DNA from: JAGNRR01 sp964409905
GTDB taxonomy: Bacteria > Bacteroidota > Bacteroidia > Chitinophagales > Chitinophagaceae
NCBI GenBank assembly: GCA_964409905.1
Contig: CAYPET010000001.1
Span: forward strand, 124,001 to 188,000
Reading direction: 5' to 3'
DNA length: 64,000 nt
Shown: one piece after another, positions 16,925-26,149 of the stretch
Position numbering within the stretch: position 1 is the first letter of the stretch
How the letters are laid out: each line of letters opens with the position of its first letter
The notes under the pieces: generated by a model
What the model saw: the letters and a program-made list of their open reading frames with translations, nothing else
What the model was told of the DNA's origin: nothing
The model's database searches: none
Position numbers and translations under genes: made by a program

Positions 16925-19258
16925 ATGAAAAATATTATCGGCATAATAATGTTATGCATGTGTACAAGTATCTTGACAGCACAAGATTCTAGCAGTACAA
17001 CAAAGAAAAAGCGAAGACTAAAAACAGTCAGCGTTAAAGGTGAGACCAATGGCAATTTCGTAAATAGTCAAAACGTCATTAAAATAGAGCGCCTTGATGC
17101 GAAAGAACTAAAGAAAAACGCCTGCTGCAATCTAGCCGAAAGTTTTGAAAGCAATGCCTCCGTAGAAATAAGCAGCACCAATGCACTTTCGGGTGCCAAA
17201 CAAGTTGAAATGCTCGGATTACAGGGTACTTACGTGCAAACCTTAATCGAACTTTTACCGCATGTAAGAGGAATTAATTATACCTATGGATTTAATAACA
17301 TTCCGGGACCATTTGTTGAATCCATCTATATAAACAAGGGTCCAGGAAGTGTAACCAATGGCTTTGAAAGTATGACCGGACAGATAGACGTGGAGCTTAT
17401 TAAGCCTGCTCAGTACAAACCTTTGGTACATATCAACGGATATTACAATAATTTTTCACGTAGCGAAATCAACCTGAATACCGGCATCCGGCTTTCTGAT
17501 GAACTCAGCACTCTATTTGCTGCACATGGCAGTCAAATCACCAAAAGAAACGATGTCAATCAAGATGGGTTTATGGACATTCCGTTGAACAACATGTTAC
17601 ATCTAATGAACCGTTGGAAATATGATGGCAACCGTACCGAGAGTATGATTATGGCCATATATCATAACAGCAATATCCATGGCGGTTCTATGACGTATGA
17701 TTTTAACAAGCAAAACATAGAACAGAATAACCTATACGGTATTGATGTGCAGTCAGAACGATTGGATGTGTTACACAAAGCAGGTTACGCCATCAAACAA
17801 GATCGTACTAAAAGTATCGGCATTCAAAGTTCCTTTAGCACCCACAATACAAACGCTCAGTATGGTCGCTCTAATTACAACGGCTACCAAAAAACATTTT
17901 GGAGCAATCTGATCTATCAAACAAACTTTTTGGGCGATGATAATGAACTGCGCCTTGGAGGTGGTTTAATAAGTGATATCGTGCATGAAGAATTTCAAAC
18001 GGTACGGCAAAATCGCACAGAGACTATTGCTGGGGTTTACGCTGAATACACAAATCATGACATTCAGAATACGACCCTGCTGCTTGGCCTGCGAGGAGAC
18101 TACAACTGGCGCTTGCAAAAAGGATTTTTTACACCGCGTCTTAATGTGTTATATAAAGTAAATGAAGCCTTCTCTGCTCGTTTGAGTGGCGGCAGCGGCT
18201 TCAGAACTCCCACCATTTTTGCCGAAAATACTCGCTTTTTTGCATCGTCGCGCAACGTGTTTATACAACAAAACCTACAACCCGAACAAAGTTGGAATTA
18301 TGGCCTGAACCTAACCTATAACTTCAACCAAAGTAATAAAGACAGTCGATTAAGCCTTGATATATTCCGTACTGACTTTACTAGTCAGGTAGTGGTAGAT
18401 TTTGACCGTTCACCTCAGGAAGTACATATGTATATGCTACAAGGCAAATCTTATGGATGGTATGCGCAAGCAGAATACTATTACGAAATCCTGCCAGACC
18501 TTGACCTACGATTGGCCTATAAATTTAACGAAGTGCGTGCTACCCAAGATGGCATTCTTCGAGAGCGCGTGTTTAATCCAAGACATCGGGCGTTATTTAA
18601 CCTTGCGTACGAGACCCGAAATAAAAAATGGAATTTTGATTTTACAACCCAATGGACAGGCGAGCAGCGGCTTCCCGATTTTTCGAAAAACCCTGAAAAT
18701 ATGCGACCCCAATCCGGAATGTACTCGCCAGACTTTTTCAGACTATTAGGTCAGGTAAGTTGGAAAGCACATCGTGATATGGAGATTTATATGGGAAGTG
18801 AAAACATAACCAATTTTCGTCAGCATGATTTAATCATTGGTGCCAATGATCCCTATGGGCCTTTTTTTGATGCAGGCGCTGCCTGGGGCCCGGCTATGGG
18901 GCGACTCTTCTATGCTGGCTTCAGATATACCCTTAACAAAACAGTTGAACCTATTTTAACGGCAAACAAAATTGTAATTGAAAAAATAAAAGTAAATGGC
19001 GTATGTGGAATGTGTAAAGACCGGATAGAAAAGACACTTAACAAACTGCCCGGTATAAAGTATGCTAGTTGGGATGAATATCTAAAAGAACTAGTTGTGC
19101 GATATAACCACACCAAAGTTACAAATGATGCAATACAACAACAAGTAGCCCAAATAGGGCATGATACCGAAAAATACAAAGCCAGTGATGCAGCCTATAA
19201 TGCCCTGCATGCGTGTTGCAAATACCGCGACCAAAACATTATTGAAGATCATAAGTAG
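16925..19258 (+). CDS. TonB-dependent outer-membrane receptor with C-terminal HMA metal-binding domain
   Basis: 777 residues. Signal peptide 1-19 (ILTAQ), a plug domain (about 45-155, with MLGLQGTYVQTLIELLPHV and NKGPGSVTNGFESMTGQID), then a 22-strand-type barrel ending near residue 675 with RLFYAGFRYTLN. A heavy-metal-associated domain follows (about 682-750) with the motif GVCGMCKDRIEKTLNKLPGI (Cys694, Cys697), plus HACC near 764. The plug also has a Cys pair (NACCNLAES). The tail after the last strand should face the periplasm and could take metal from the channel. With the MbnP-like and HYC_CC_PP genes, copper is the likely cargo. It lacks the carboxypeptidase-like N-domain of SusC-type receptors. 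Confidence 0.92.
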   Translation: MKNIIGIIMLCMCTSILTAQDSSSTTKKKRRLKTVSVKGETNGNFVNSQNVIKIERLDAKELKKNACCNLAESFESNASVEISSTNALSGAKQVEMLGLQGTYVQTLIELLPHVRGINYTYGFNNIPGPFVESIYINKGPGSVTNGFESMTGQIDVELIKPAQYKPLVHINGYYNNFSRSEINLNTGIRLSDELSTLFAAHGSQITKRNDVNQDGFMDIPLNNMLHLMNRWKYDGNRTESMIMAIYHNSNIHGGSMTYDFNKQNIEQNNLYGIDVQSERLDVLHKAGYAIKQDRTKSIGIQSSFSTHNTNAQYGRSNYNGYQKTFWSNLIYQTNFLGDDNELRLGGGLISDIVHEEFQTVRQNRTETIAGVYAEYTNHDIQNTTLLLGLRGDYNWRLQKGFFTPRLNVLYKVNEAFSARLSGGSGFRTPTIFAENTRFFASSRNVFIQQNLQPEQSWNYGLNLTYNFNQSNKDSRLSLDIFRTDFTSQVVVDFDRSPQEVHMYMLQGKSYGWYAQAEYYYEILPDLDLRLAYKFNEVRATQDGILRERVFNPRHRALFNLAYETRNKKWNFDFTTQWTGEQRLPDFSKNPENMRPQSGMYSPDFFRLLGQVSWKAHRDMEIYMGSENITNFRQHDLIIGANDPYGPFFDAGAAWGPAMGRLFYAGFRYTLNKTVEPILTANKIVIEKIKVNGVCGMCKDRIEKTLNKLPGIKYASWDEYLKELVVRYNHTKVTNDAIQQQVAQIGHDTEKYKASDAAYNALHACCKYRDQNIIEDHK

Positions 19259-19260
19259 TA

Positions 19261-19290
19261 AAAAAAGGAGTCGTGTCGACTCCTTTTTTT
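19261..19290 (+). terminator. Rho-independent terminator, probably bidirectional
   Basis: Stem GGAGTCG (19267-19273) and CGACTCC (19277-19283), loop TGT, flanked by A6 on the left and T7 on the right. It lies between the receptor stop (19258) and the convergent kbl stop (19313), so it can end transcription from both sides. Confidence 0.9.
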
Positions 19291-19312
19291 AATTGATATT
19301 ATCGAGGCATGT

Positions 19313-20500
19313 TTATTTAATAACACCGAGTTCCTTACCAATTTTGGTAAATGCCGCTACGGCTTTTTCAAGTTGCTCCCTACTATGAGCGGCACTAAGT
19401 TGTACCCGAATGCGGGCGTTCCCTTTTGCCACCACCGGATAGAAAAATCCAACTACATATATCCCTTCGTTCAATAAAGCATCAGACATTTTCTGAGCCA
19501 ATACGGCATCATAAAGCATAACCGGTACAATTGGATGATTTCCGGGCTTCAACTCAAAACCGGCGGCTGTCATAGCTGAGCGGAAGTAGTTTGTATTTTC
19601 TTCCAACTTGTCACGCAGTTCAGTAGTCTCACTTATCATATCCAGCACAGCTATGGATGCCCCCACAACAGCTGGTGCAACAGTATTCGAAAACAAGTAT
19701 GGTCTGCTCTTTTGACGCAACATATCAATCACCTCTTTGCGACCGGAGGTGAAGCCGCCACTAGCGCCACCTAATGCTTTGCCCAGCGTACCAGTGATAA
19801 TATCTACCTTGTCCATAACGCCACATAATTCATGTACACCACGTCCTGTCTTACCCATGAACCCACTAGAGTGACATTCATCAATCATCACAATGGCATC
19901 ATACTTTTCGGCTAGGGCACAAATCTTATCCAATTGCGCAATGGTGCCATCCATGCTAAAAACGGAGTCGGTTGCAATCATTCTGCTACGCGCATGCTGC
20001 GTAGCCTTCAATTTTTCTTCAAGGTCGGCCATATCATTGTGCTTATATCGATGTCGTTCTGCTTTGCACAATCGAATTCCGTCAATGATAGAAGCATGGT
20101 TTAGTTCATCCGAAATAATGGCATCTTCTTGTTCCAACAATGGTTCAAATACACCGCCATTTGCATCAAAAGCTGCGGCATACAGTATAGTATCCTCTGT
20201 GCCTAAAAATTCGGACAATTTTCTTTCAAGCTCTTTATGTATATCCTGCGTACCACAAATAAATCTTACTGAACTCATTCCATATCCACGACTATCTATG
20301 GCTTTATGAGCAGCTTCTATGACCTTCGGGTGTGAGGATAACCCCAGATAATTATTCGCACAAAAATTCAATACCTCTTTACCATTTGCAATGATTTGTG
20401 CCCCTTGCACGGTGGTAATCACTCGTTCATTTTTGTATAAACCTGCAGCCTTAATTTCGGCTATTTCAGCGGCCATTCGTTTTACCAGCTTTTCATTCAT
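19313..20500 (-). CDS. kbl: Glycine C-acetyltransferase (2-amino-3-ketobutyrate CoA ligase)
   Basis: PLP-dependent alpha-oxoamine synthase that cleaves 2-amino-3-ketobutyrate with CoA to glycine and acetyl-CoA in threonine breakdown. 395 residues with VLNFCANNYLGLSSHP, YGMSSVRFICGTQDIHKELE, IMIDECHSSGFMGKTGRG and the PLP lysine in GTLGKALGGASGG. The SVRFICGTQ motif favours Kbl over BioF and SPT. The partner threonine dehydrogenase (tdh) is not nearby. Confidence 0.92.
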   Translation of the reverse strand: MNEKLVKRMAAEIAEIKAAGLYKNERVITTVQGAQIIANGKEVLNFCANNYLGLSSHPKVIEAAHKAIDSRGYGMSSVRFICGTQDIHKELERKLSEFLGTEDTILYAAAFDANGGVFEPLLEQEDAIISDELNHASIIDGIRLCKAERHRYKHNDMADLEEKLKATQHARSRMIATDSVFSMDGTIAQLDKICALAEKYDAIVMIDECHSSGFMGKTGRGVHELCGVMDKVDIITGTLGKALGGASGGFTSGRKEVIDMLRQKSRPYLFSNTVAPAVVGASIAVLDMISETTELRDKLEENTNYFRSAMTAAGFELKPGNHPIVPVMLYDAVLAQKMSDALLNEGIYVVGFFYPVVAKGNARIRVQLSAAHSREQLEKAVAAFTKIGKELGVIK

Positions 20501-20519
20501 ATTCTAATTTTTTGTAACA

Positions 20520-20527
20520 CAAAAGTA
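20520..20527 (-). promoter_or_regulatory. -7 box of kbl
   Basis: TACTTTTG on the minus strand, a full match to TAnnTTTG, 19 nt before the kbl ATG. The -33 region is not clear. Confidence 0.5.
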
Positions 20528-20630
20528 ATATAAACTATGGCAAGCTGATTTTTTCAATCATTGTTATCCCATCATACTATCGAGGAAAAGGAGTTTACTC
20601 ATTAAGAGCAGATAGATTATTTTTACTACT

Positions 20631-21678
20631 ATGTATATCAACAAAAGTTTTCCGCTACGGAGCATCCTCAACTTTGCAGGTTGGCATTTTATTTGGCTCA
20701 CACTTTGGACTGTAGCAGCCGTCTGCTTTACGAAGTACTTACATTACCTAAAGTTTGAAGGCTTTAAAGTGCCCTGATTGCCTGTATCGGTTATCGGCAC
20801 GGCGGTAGCCTTTTATGTTGGCTTTAAAAATAATAGTGCTTATGACAGACTTTGGGAGGCGCGGAAAATTTGGGGTGGCATTGTAAACAGCAGTCGCATG
20901 TGGGCCACATCCGTTATTGGTTTTGCTACTACCCAATTTGCACATGAAAAAATAGGCAACCAAGAAGTACTGGAATATCGAAGAAAGCTAATCTACAGGC
21001 ACATTGGTTGGTTGTATGCGCTCCGCAGTCAATTATTGATACCGGCAACTTGGGAACACATCAACCAAAACAAACATATGCGCCGAACAACACAAGCGCG
21101 TTTCGACTCCTGGGGGGGTGGGTTTATTCAATGACGAAATCACTAAAATTGAATTGAGCCACTATCTGCCAGCAGAGGAATTAGAAAAAATGATTAATGC
21201 ACAAAATACAGCCACCCAAATTATCCATGCACAATCAGAATGCCTAAAAGAACTGCGACAAAAAGGTATCATTGAAGATTTTCGTCATATGGAGTTACAG
21301 AGTATATTGAACGATTTCTACACCCTCCAAGGACAATCCGAACGAATTAAAAAATTTCCTTTACCCCGTCAGTATGGCCAAGGCAGCCAGATTTTCATTG
21401 GCATATTTATATTTCTGCTGCCATTTGCCATGGTCACTACCTTTCATGATTTAAGTGAATGGGGAGCCTGGATATCCATCCCATTTTTAGTAATAATAGG
21501 TTGGGTGTTTGTGTTCTGGGAGTTGATTGGCGATTACTCTGAAAATCCATTTGAGGGCTTGGGTAATGATATTCCTATGCTGGCCATTTGCCGCAGCATA
21601 GAAATAGACTTACGCGAAATGTTGGGTGAGGAGGACCTGCCATCTGCTATAGCAGCGCGTGACGGGGTGCTAATGTAG
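20631..21678 (+). pseudogene. Bestrophin-family (UPF0187) anion channel gene with a nonsense codon and a frameshift
   Basis: Read through its lesions this encodes about 349 residues of the bestrophin/YneE channel family: an N-terminal helix (FIWLTLWTVAAVCF), PVSVIGTAVAFYVGFKNN, SAYDRLWEARKIWGGIVNSS, a cytoplasmic helical part, a second membrane pair (IFIGIFIFLLPFAMV, WISIPFLVIIGWVFVFWEL) and the C-terminal FEGLGNDIPM motif. Codon 49 is TGA (20775-20777) where the family has Trp before the PVSVIG motif, a one-base change from TGG. A G7 run at 21112-21118 then shifts the frame by one; six G would restore WGVGLFNDEI. Two independent lesions suggest a decaying gene, though assembly error at the G run cannot be excluded. 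Confidence 0.85.
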
Positions 21679-21681
21679 ATA

Positions 21682-22839
21682 CTAGTTCAAATAACGCACT
21701 GCTAATACCCCATCGATTGCCTCTATCTTTTTTAAGAGTGATGGATCAACATCACTGTCAACATCGATGATATTATACGCAATACCACCTCGATGTTTAT
21801 TGAGCATATCCGAAATATTAATATTCGTATCGGCTAGTACGTTGGTTATTTGATGTACCATTTTGGGTACATTCCTATTGGTAATCGTCAGTCGCCGAGT
21901 ACCACTCCTTGCCAGATGGGCTTCGGGAAAATTTACTGAATTGCGAATGTTGCCATGTTCTAAAAACGCTTTCATTTGCTCTATTGCCATCATTGCGCAA
22001 TTATCCTCTGACTCGGGGGTAGAGGCCCCTAGATGCGGCAGACAAATGACGCCCTTCTGATGTACTAGTTTTTCATTGGGGAAGTCTGTAACATAAGAGG
22101 CCACAATATTTTGTTGCATTGCATCCAGTAAATCATCATCATGAACTAAGGGCCCACGTGAAAAATTCAAAATACGCATGCCTGTTTTCATATTGTTGAA
22201 TTTTTCTTTACTTAAAAAATACTTGGTTTCGTCTAATAATGGAAGATGCAGTGAAATATAGTCTGCTTTAGAAAATAAGGAGGAGAGTTGCTGTGCGCGT
22301 TTGACATTCTGCGATAACTTCCATGCACTATCCACAGATATGTATGGGTCGAACCCGATCACCTTCATACCTAATGCATCAGCTGCATTTGCCACCAACA
22401 TACCAATGGCACCCAAACCAATCACACCAAGCGTTTTGCCATATATTTCAGGGCCCTTAAAACTGACTTTTTGTTTTTCTACCTCCGTCTCCATATCAGC
22501 TCCCTGATATGATTGCAACCACGAAAAGCCTGGTGCAATACCACGAGATGCCAGAAATAAACCACAAATCACTAACTCCTTTACAGCATTAGCATTTGCC
22601 CCCGGCGTGTTAAATACAGCTATCCCTCTTTCGGTGCATTTTTCTATCGGGATATTGTTTACCCCGGCGCCGGCACGAATAATAGCCTTTACACTATCAG
22701 GCAATGTGACATCATGCATATTTGCACTACGTATAAGGATGGCATCCGGTGATGCGATACTTTCGCCAAGTTGGTATTGCGGGCCTAGGCTGTCTGTGCC
22801 GATGGTGGCTATATTATTGAGTATTTGTATTTTAAACAT
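21682..22839 (-). CDS. serA: D-3-phosphoglycerate dehydrogenase with ACT domain
   Basis: First step of serine synthesis, oxidising 3-phosphoglycerate with NAD+. 385 residues: substrate domain, NAD domain with LGVIGLGAIGMLVANAA, the catalytic His in CLPHLGASTPESEDN, and a C-terminal ACT domain (about 315-385, NVPKMVHQITNVLADTNINI) that normally binds serine for feedback. It overlaps the end of serC by 8 bp, so the pair is co-transcribed as serC-serA. Confidence 0.95.
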   Translation of the reverse strand: MFKIQILNNIATIGTDSLGPQYQLGESIASPDAILIRSANMHDVTLPDSVKAIIRAGAGVNNIPIEKCTERGIAVFNTPGANANAVKELVICGLFLASRGIAPGFSWLQSYQGADMETEVEKQKVSFKGPEIYGKTLGVIGLGAIGMLVANAADALGMKVIGFDPYISVDSAWKLSQNVKRAQQLSSLFSKADYISLHLPLLDETKYFLSKEKFNNMKTGMRILNFSRGPLVHDDDLLDAMQQNIVASYVTDFPNEKLVHQKGVICLPHLGASTPESEDNCAMMAIEQMKAFLEHGNIRNSVNFPEAHLARSGTRRLTITNRNVPKMVHQITNVLADTNINISDMLNKHRGGIAYNIIDVDSDVDPSLLKKIEAIDGVLAVRYLN

Positions 22840-23923
22840 GTTGCAGGTTTTCTTTTTCGAATGTTTCCATAAACTCCACTAAAGCTTCTACTGCTTGCAA
22901 ACTGATGGCATTGTATAAAGAAGCACGCATACCACCAACAGAGCGATGCCCTTTGAGGTTCACAAAACCTGCTGCTGTGGCGGCCGTAATAAACTTATCA
23001 TCCATTGCCGGATTGCCCGTCACAAATGGGATGTTCATAATGGACCGATCTGTGCCTTCTACCGTTGACCGAAACAGTGAGGACTGATCTAAAAAATGAT
23101 AAAGATGGGTTGCCTTTGTCCGATTAATTTGTTCTATTGCTACCACACCACCCCTTTCAAGCATCCAATTATAGATAAGTCCTGCAATGTAAATGGCGTA
23201 TGTTGGTGGGGTGTTGTACATCGAATCTGCTTTGGCGTGAAATTCATAGTTCATCATGAACGGTGTAAAATCCAAAGCATGACCCAATAAGTCTTTTCGG
23301 ATGATGACCACAGTTAATCCAGATGGCCCCATGTTTTTTTGTGCACCTGCATAAATGAGTCCAAATTGGGTAACATCATATTGCTGCGCCAAAATGTTAG
23401 ATGACATATCGGCAACAAGCGGTATGCTTCCAGTATCGGGCAATGTGCTGTACGTAGTGCCGTAGATGGTATTATTGGTTGTAATATGTACATAGGCCGC
23501 ATCTGGGCTAAACGTCAATTGATCTAGTGACGGAATATATGCGTATGCTTTGTCTGCCGAACTGGCTACCACCCGGATATTGCCATAGCGCCGAGCCTCT
23601 TCAATAGCCTTTTTCGACCATAGGCCGGTATCAATATAATCTGCTTTTCCTGTAGTACCAATCAAGTTCAATGCCGTCATGGCAAATTGCATTGATGCAC
23701 CACCTTGCAAAAAAAGAATTTCATACTCCGTTGGCACTTGCATCAACAAGCGTAAGTTATTCTTAGCGTTATTAAAAATTTCCTGATAGACGTCTGAGCG
23801 ATGACTCATTTCCATTACGCTCATTCCTGTACCACGGTAGTCAAGCATTTCATTTTGTGCAATTTCTAAAACTGCTGTAGGCAGACTTGCTGGTCCGGCT
23901 GAAAAATTATATACTCGTGCCAT
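22832..23923 (-). CDS. serC: Phosphoserine aminotransferase
   Basis: Converts 3-phosphohydroxypyruvate and glutamate to phosphoserine. 363 residues beginning with the family N-terminus ARVYNFSAGPASLP; the PLP lysine is in IYAGAQKNMGPSGLTVVII, and the end has KGHRSVGGMRASLYNAI. The ATG at 23923 is chosen from that N-terminus; a GTG at 23956 would add 11 unusual residues. A possible leader stem ends 2 nt before the start. serB is not in the window. Confidence 0.96.
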   Translation of the reverse strand: MARVYNFSAGPASLPTAVLEIAQNEMLDYRGTGMSVMEMSHRSDVYQEIFNNAKNNLRLLMQVPTEYEILFLQGGASMQFAMTALNLIGTTGKADYIDTGLWSKKAIEEARRYGNIRVVASSADKAYAYIPSLDQLTFSPDAAYVHITTNNTIYGTTYSTLPDTGSIPLVADMSSNILAQQYDVTQFGLIYAGAQKNMGPSGLTVVIIRKDLLGHALDFTPFMMNYEFHAKADSMYNTPPTYAIYIAGLIYNWMLERGGVVAIEQINRTKATHLYHFLDQSSLFRSTVEGTDRSIMNIPFVTGNPAMDDKFITAATAAGFVNLKGHRSVGGMRASLYNAISLQAVEALVEFMETFEKENLQHV

Positions 23924-23925
23924 AA

Positions 23926-23981
23926 TGAGGGGACATTGTTTAGCAGCGAATTTCACATTATTTGTTTGAAGTAACCCCTCA
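23926..23981 (-). promoter_or_regulatory. Candidate structured leader of serC
   Basis: On the minus strand TGAGGGG (23975-23981) can pair with CCCCTCA (23926-23932), closing a 42-nt loop. The 3' arm ends 2 nt before the serC ATG, so pairing would hold the start region in structure. I know of no named riboswitch with this shape in the phylum, and the stem could be chance. Confidence 0.35.
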
Positions 23982-24157
23982 GTCCACGTTTTATTTTATT
24001 ATACGCAACGACTATGGGTTTGGTCTGTAGGTTCCGATAGCCTTTATTGGTGCATGAAAAAAATTTAGTACACCCCCTCAATACTAAGTGATACAACCTG
24101 TACATTAGCCAGATAAAAAGGGTCCCCTCTGTTACCAGGTGTTCAAGAAGTTCATCA

Positions 24158-24640
24158 ATGAAAAAACTGATACTAAGTCGTATACTTCCGTTAACCATTA
24201 TTTCTATGGCTATCATCACAAAATGGTGGTATGCCATCCCCCTCGACGCACCAGATACGCTTTTTTACGGCTTTCCTTTTCCTTTTGTTGGTGAGGGTTG
24301 GCATACTTCTCTTTCACTGCAGTTTTTCATAATCGAATTTGTCATTGACTTTTTTATGTACTTCTTGGTATGGTTTGCCTTTTTTTTCTTGGCAAATCGT
24401 GTTTTACGGCAGCCCGCAATACTAAATAAACGATTCACATTAATGAATTGGATTATTGCCGGGGTCGTTATACTCATCGCCTCCTTTATCACTGCCGAGC
24501 CAAATAATATTTATTATACACACCGACCATATGAAATGGAAATATTAGACGCTGGATACCAATTTGTGTGGCAAAATAAAAAGCGGCCAGACTATTATCA
24601 CTATAAACCCAAGGCAGACACCTTGAGACAAGCTGAGTAA
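24158..24640 (+). CDS. Small membrane protein of unknown function
   Basis: 160 residues with three likely membrane segments: residues 6-24, about 52-78 (FIIEFVIDFFMYFLVWFAFF) and about 97-112 (WIIAGVVILIASFI). The soluble C-terminal tail is charged and Tyr-rich (FVWQNKKRPDYYHYKPKAD). No known motif is present. It stands alone between serC and the MATE gene, with about 230 bp of non-coding DNA upstream and about 120 bp downstream. Confidence 0.65.
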   Translation: MKKLILSRILPLTIISMAIITKWWYAIPLDAPDTLFYGFPFPFVGEGWHTSLSLQFFIIEFVIDFFMYFLVWFAFFFLANRVLRQPAILNKRFTLMNWIIAGVVILIASFITAEPNNIYYTHRPYEMEILDAGYQFVWQNKKRPDYYHYKPKADTLRQAE

Positions 24641-24757
24641 TTATAAAGAATTACGCAAATTATCATTCCTTCAATTTGCATGGACATTGAGCTTTCGGAC
24701 TATCCAGCTAACTGTTTATTTTATATCAGCAACAGTTTACGTTTAATGCCCTTCTCA

Positions 24758-26149
24758 TTACAGCCTTCCGATAATTTTTCGTTTATAGTAAAATATCTGA
24801 AAAAGTGATCGTGCCAGCATAAAAGCAATCATGCCAAGCCAAACAGCATGACCCGGATATGCAGACTGAAAAAGATAAAAAACCAAAAAGAAACTTATGA
24901 CTGAAAAAAACATGGCGTTGCGCAATTCTACAGAGGCTGTAGCTCCGCCATAAATACCATCCCACACAAAAGCTAAAGCCCCACAAATTGCTACCAATGC
25001 CAACCAGATGTAGTATGGTCGGGCAATCAAAATCAAAGCAGTGTTATCTGTAAAAATGCGCATGCACAAATCTCCAAATAATAAATAGAGCAATGCAAAC
25101 AAACAACCAAAACCTAAACCATAGTATAACGTGCGGCGTACTACTATCTTAACCTTTGACAATGATTGTGCACCGATATGCCTACCTACCAATGCCTCAG
25201 CAGCATAGGCAAAGCCATCCACACTGTAACTCATAAAGTAAAAAAGTTGTAATAAAATTTCATTAACGGCCAGATACTGTTCACTAATACCTGCGCTGTA
25301 ATTGGTAAAAAAACTAAAGACAAGTATCATCCCAATATTGCGCAAAAACATATCACGGTTTACATTTAAAAATCGCTGCATAGCCAGCAACCTAAAAGCA
25401 CTGCGTTTCATTTGAAGAAAAACAGCTTTCTTATGCCGATATAGCAAAATACTAAATGCCAGCAGCAAAGCAGTATATTGAGCAACCACGGTGCCTATAG
25501 CCACACCTTGCACGCCCATATCACAGTGCATAACAAGGTACCAGCTTAAAAAAATATTTATCACATTGGCCACAATAGTTAGTGCCATTGGGGCTAAAGC
25601 GTTTTGCATACCAAAAAACCACCCCCTAAAGGCAAAGAGTGTGATCACAGCTGGAGCGGCCAAAATTCGGATGCTGAAATACTGGTACGACAGGTCTTTA
25701 ACTTGTTGCGAACCATTTAATAAAGAATATGCAACCCTCCCAATAGGTACATGAAGCAATAGTAACAGCAACCCAAAAAACAAACCAATACTAAATGCCT
25801 GAACAAAATAGCGATAGGCCGTTGGCAGATCACCCGCACCATATGCTTGAGCCGTTAGACCCGTAGTGCCCGGGCGCAAAAAACCAAACCCCCAATATAG
25901 AATATTGAACACAACGCCGCCCAGCGCAATAGCACCGATATAGGCCGGATCATCCATCCGGCCCATGAGCGCAGTATCCACTATGCCCAATAAGGGAATG
26001 GAAATATTCGAAATAATATTCGGTATAGCTATGCGAAATATTTCTTTGTTGAGATTGATAATGCAAAAGAAATGAAAGTATCCCAACCTCTCGGCATTAA
26101 ACCTCAAAATGTAAACACATAATCGAGACGCCTTTATCTTTATGCTCAT
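24758..26149 (-). CDS. MATE-family efflux transporter
   Basis: A 12-helix multidrug/toxin exporter driven by Na+ or H+. The MATE core starts at NKEIFRIAIPNIISN and IPLLGIVDTALMGR, with GTTGLTAQAYGAGD as the first-half motif and SVDGFAYAAEALVGRHIGA as the matching second-half motif. From the ATG at 26149 the protein is 463 residues but carries about 30 unusual residues before the core. No ATG lies nearer; a TTG at 26086 is a possible true start and would free the promoter of the divergent GT39 gene, which otherwise overlaps this one. Confidence 0.9.
   Translation of the reverse strand: MSIKIKASRLCVYILRFNAERLGYFHFFCIINLNKEIFRIAIPNIISNISIPLLGIVDTALMGRMDDPAYIGAIALGGVVFNILYWGFGFLRPGTTGLTAQAYGAGDLPTAYRYFVQAFSIGLFFGLLLLLLHVPIGRVAYSLLNGSQQVKDLSYQYFSIRILAAPAVITLFAFRGWFFGMQNALAPMALTIVANVINIFLSWYLVMHCDMGVQGVAIGTVVAQYTALLLAFSILLYRHKKAVFLQMKRSAFRLLAMQRFLNVNRDMFLRNIGMILVFSFFTNYSAGISEQYLAVNEILLQLFYFMSYSVDGFAYAAEALVGRHIGAQSLSKVKIVVRRTLYYGLGFGCLFALLYLLFGDLCMRIFTDNTALILIARPYYIWLALVAICGALAFVWDGIYGGATASVELRNAMFFSVISFFLVFYLFQSAYPGHAVWLGMIAFMLARSLFQIFYYKRKIIGRL

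Noticed and set aside
20775..20777. TGA in the bestrophin gene read as Trp by a changed genetic code
   Set aside because: Other genes in the window use TGG for Trp and TGA as a stop, for example at the ends of pabC and the HYC_CC_PP gene. A frameshift in the same gene favours decay.
23953..24237. 94-codon minus-strand frame upstream of serC
   Set aside because: Low-complexity mix without family signal; it would cover the serC leader and the start of the hypothetical gene at 24158.
24655..24679. GCAAATT / AATTTGC inverted repeat after the gene at 24158
   Set aside because: A/T-rich stem with an 11-nt spacer and no U tract; too weak for a terminator call.
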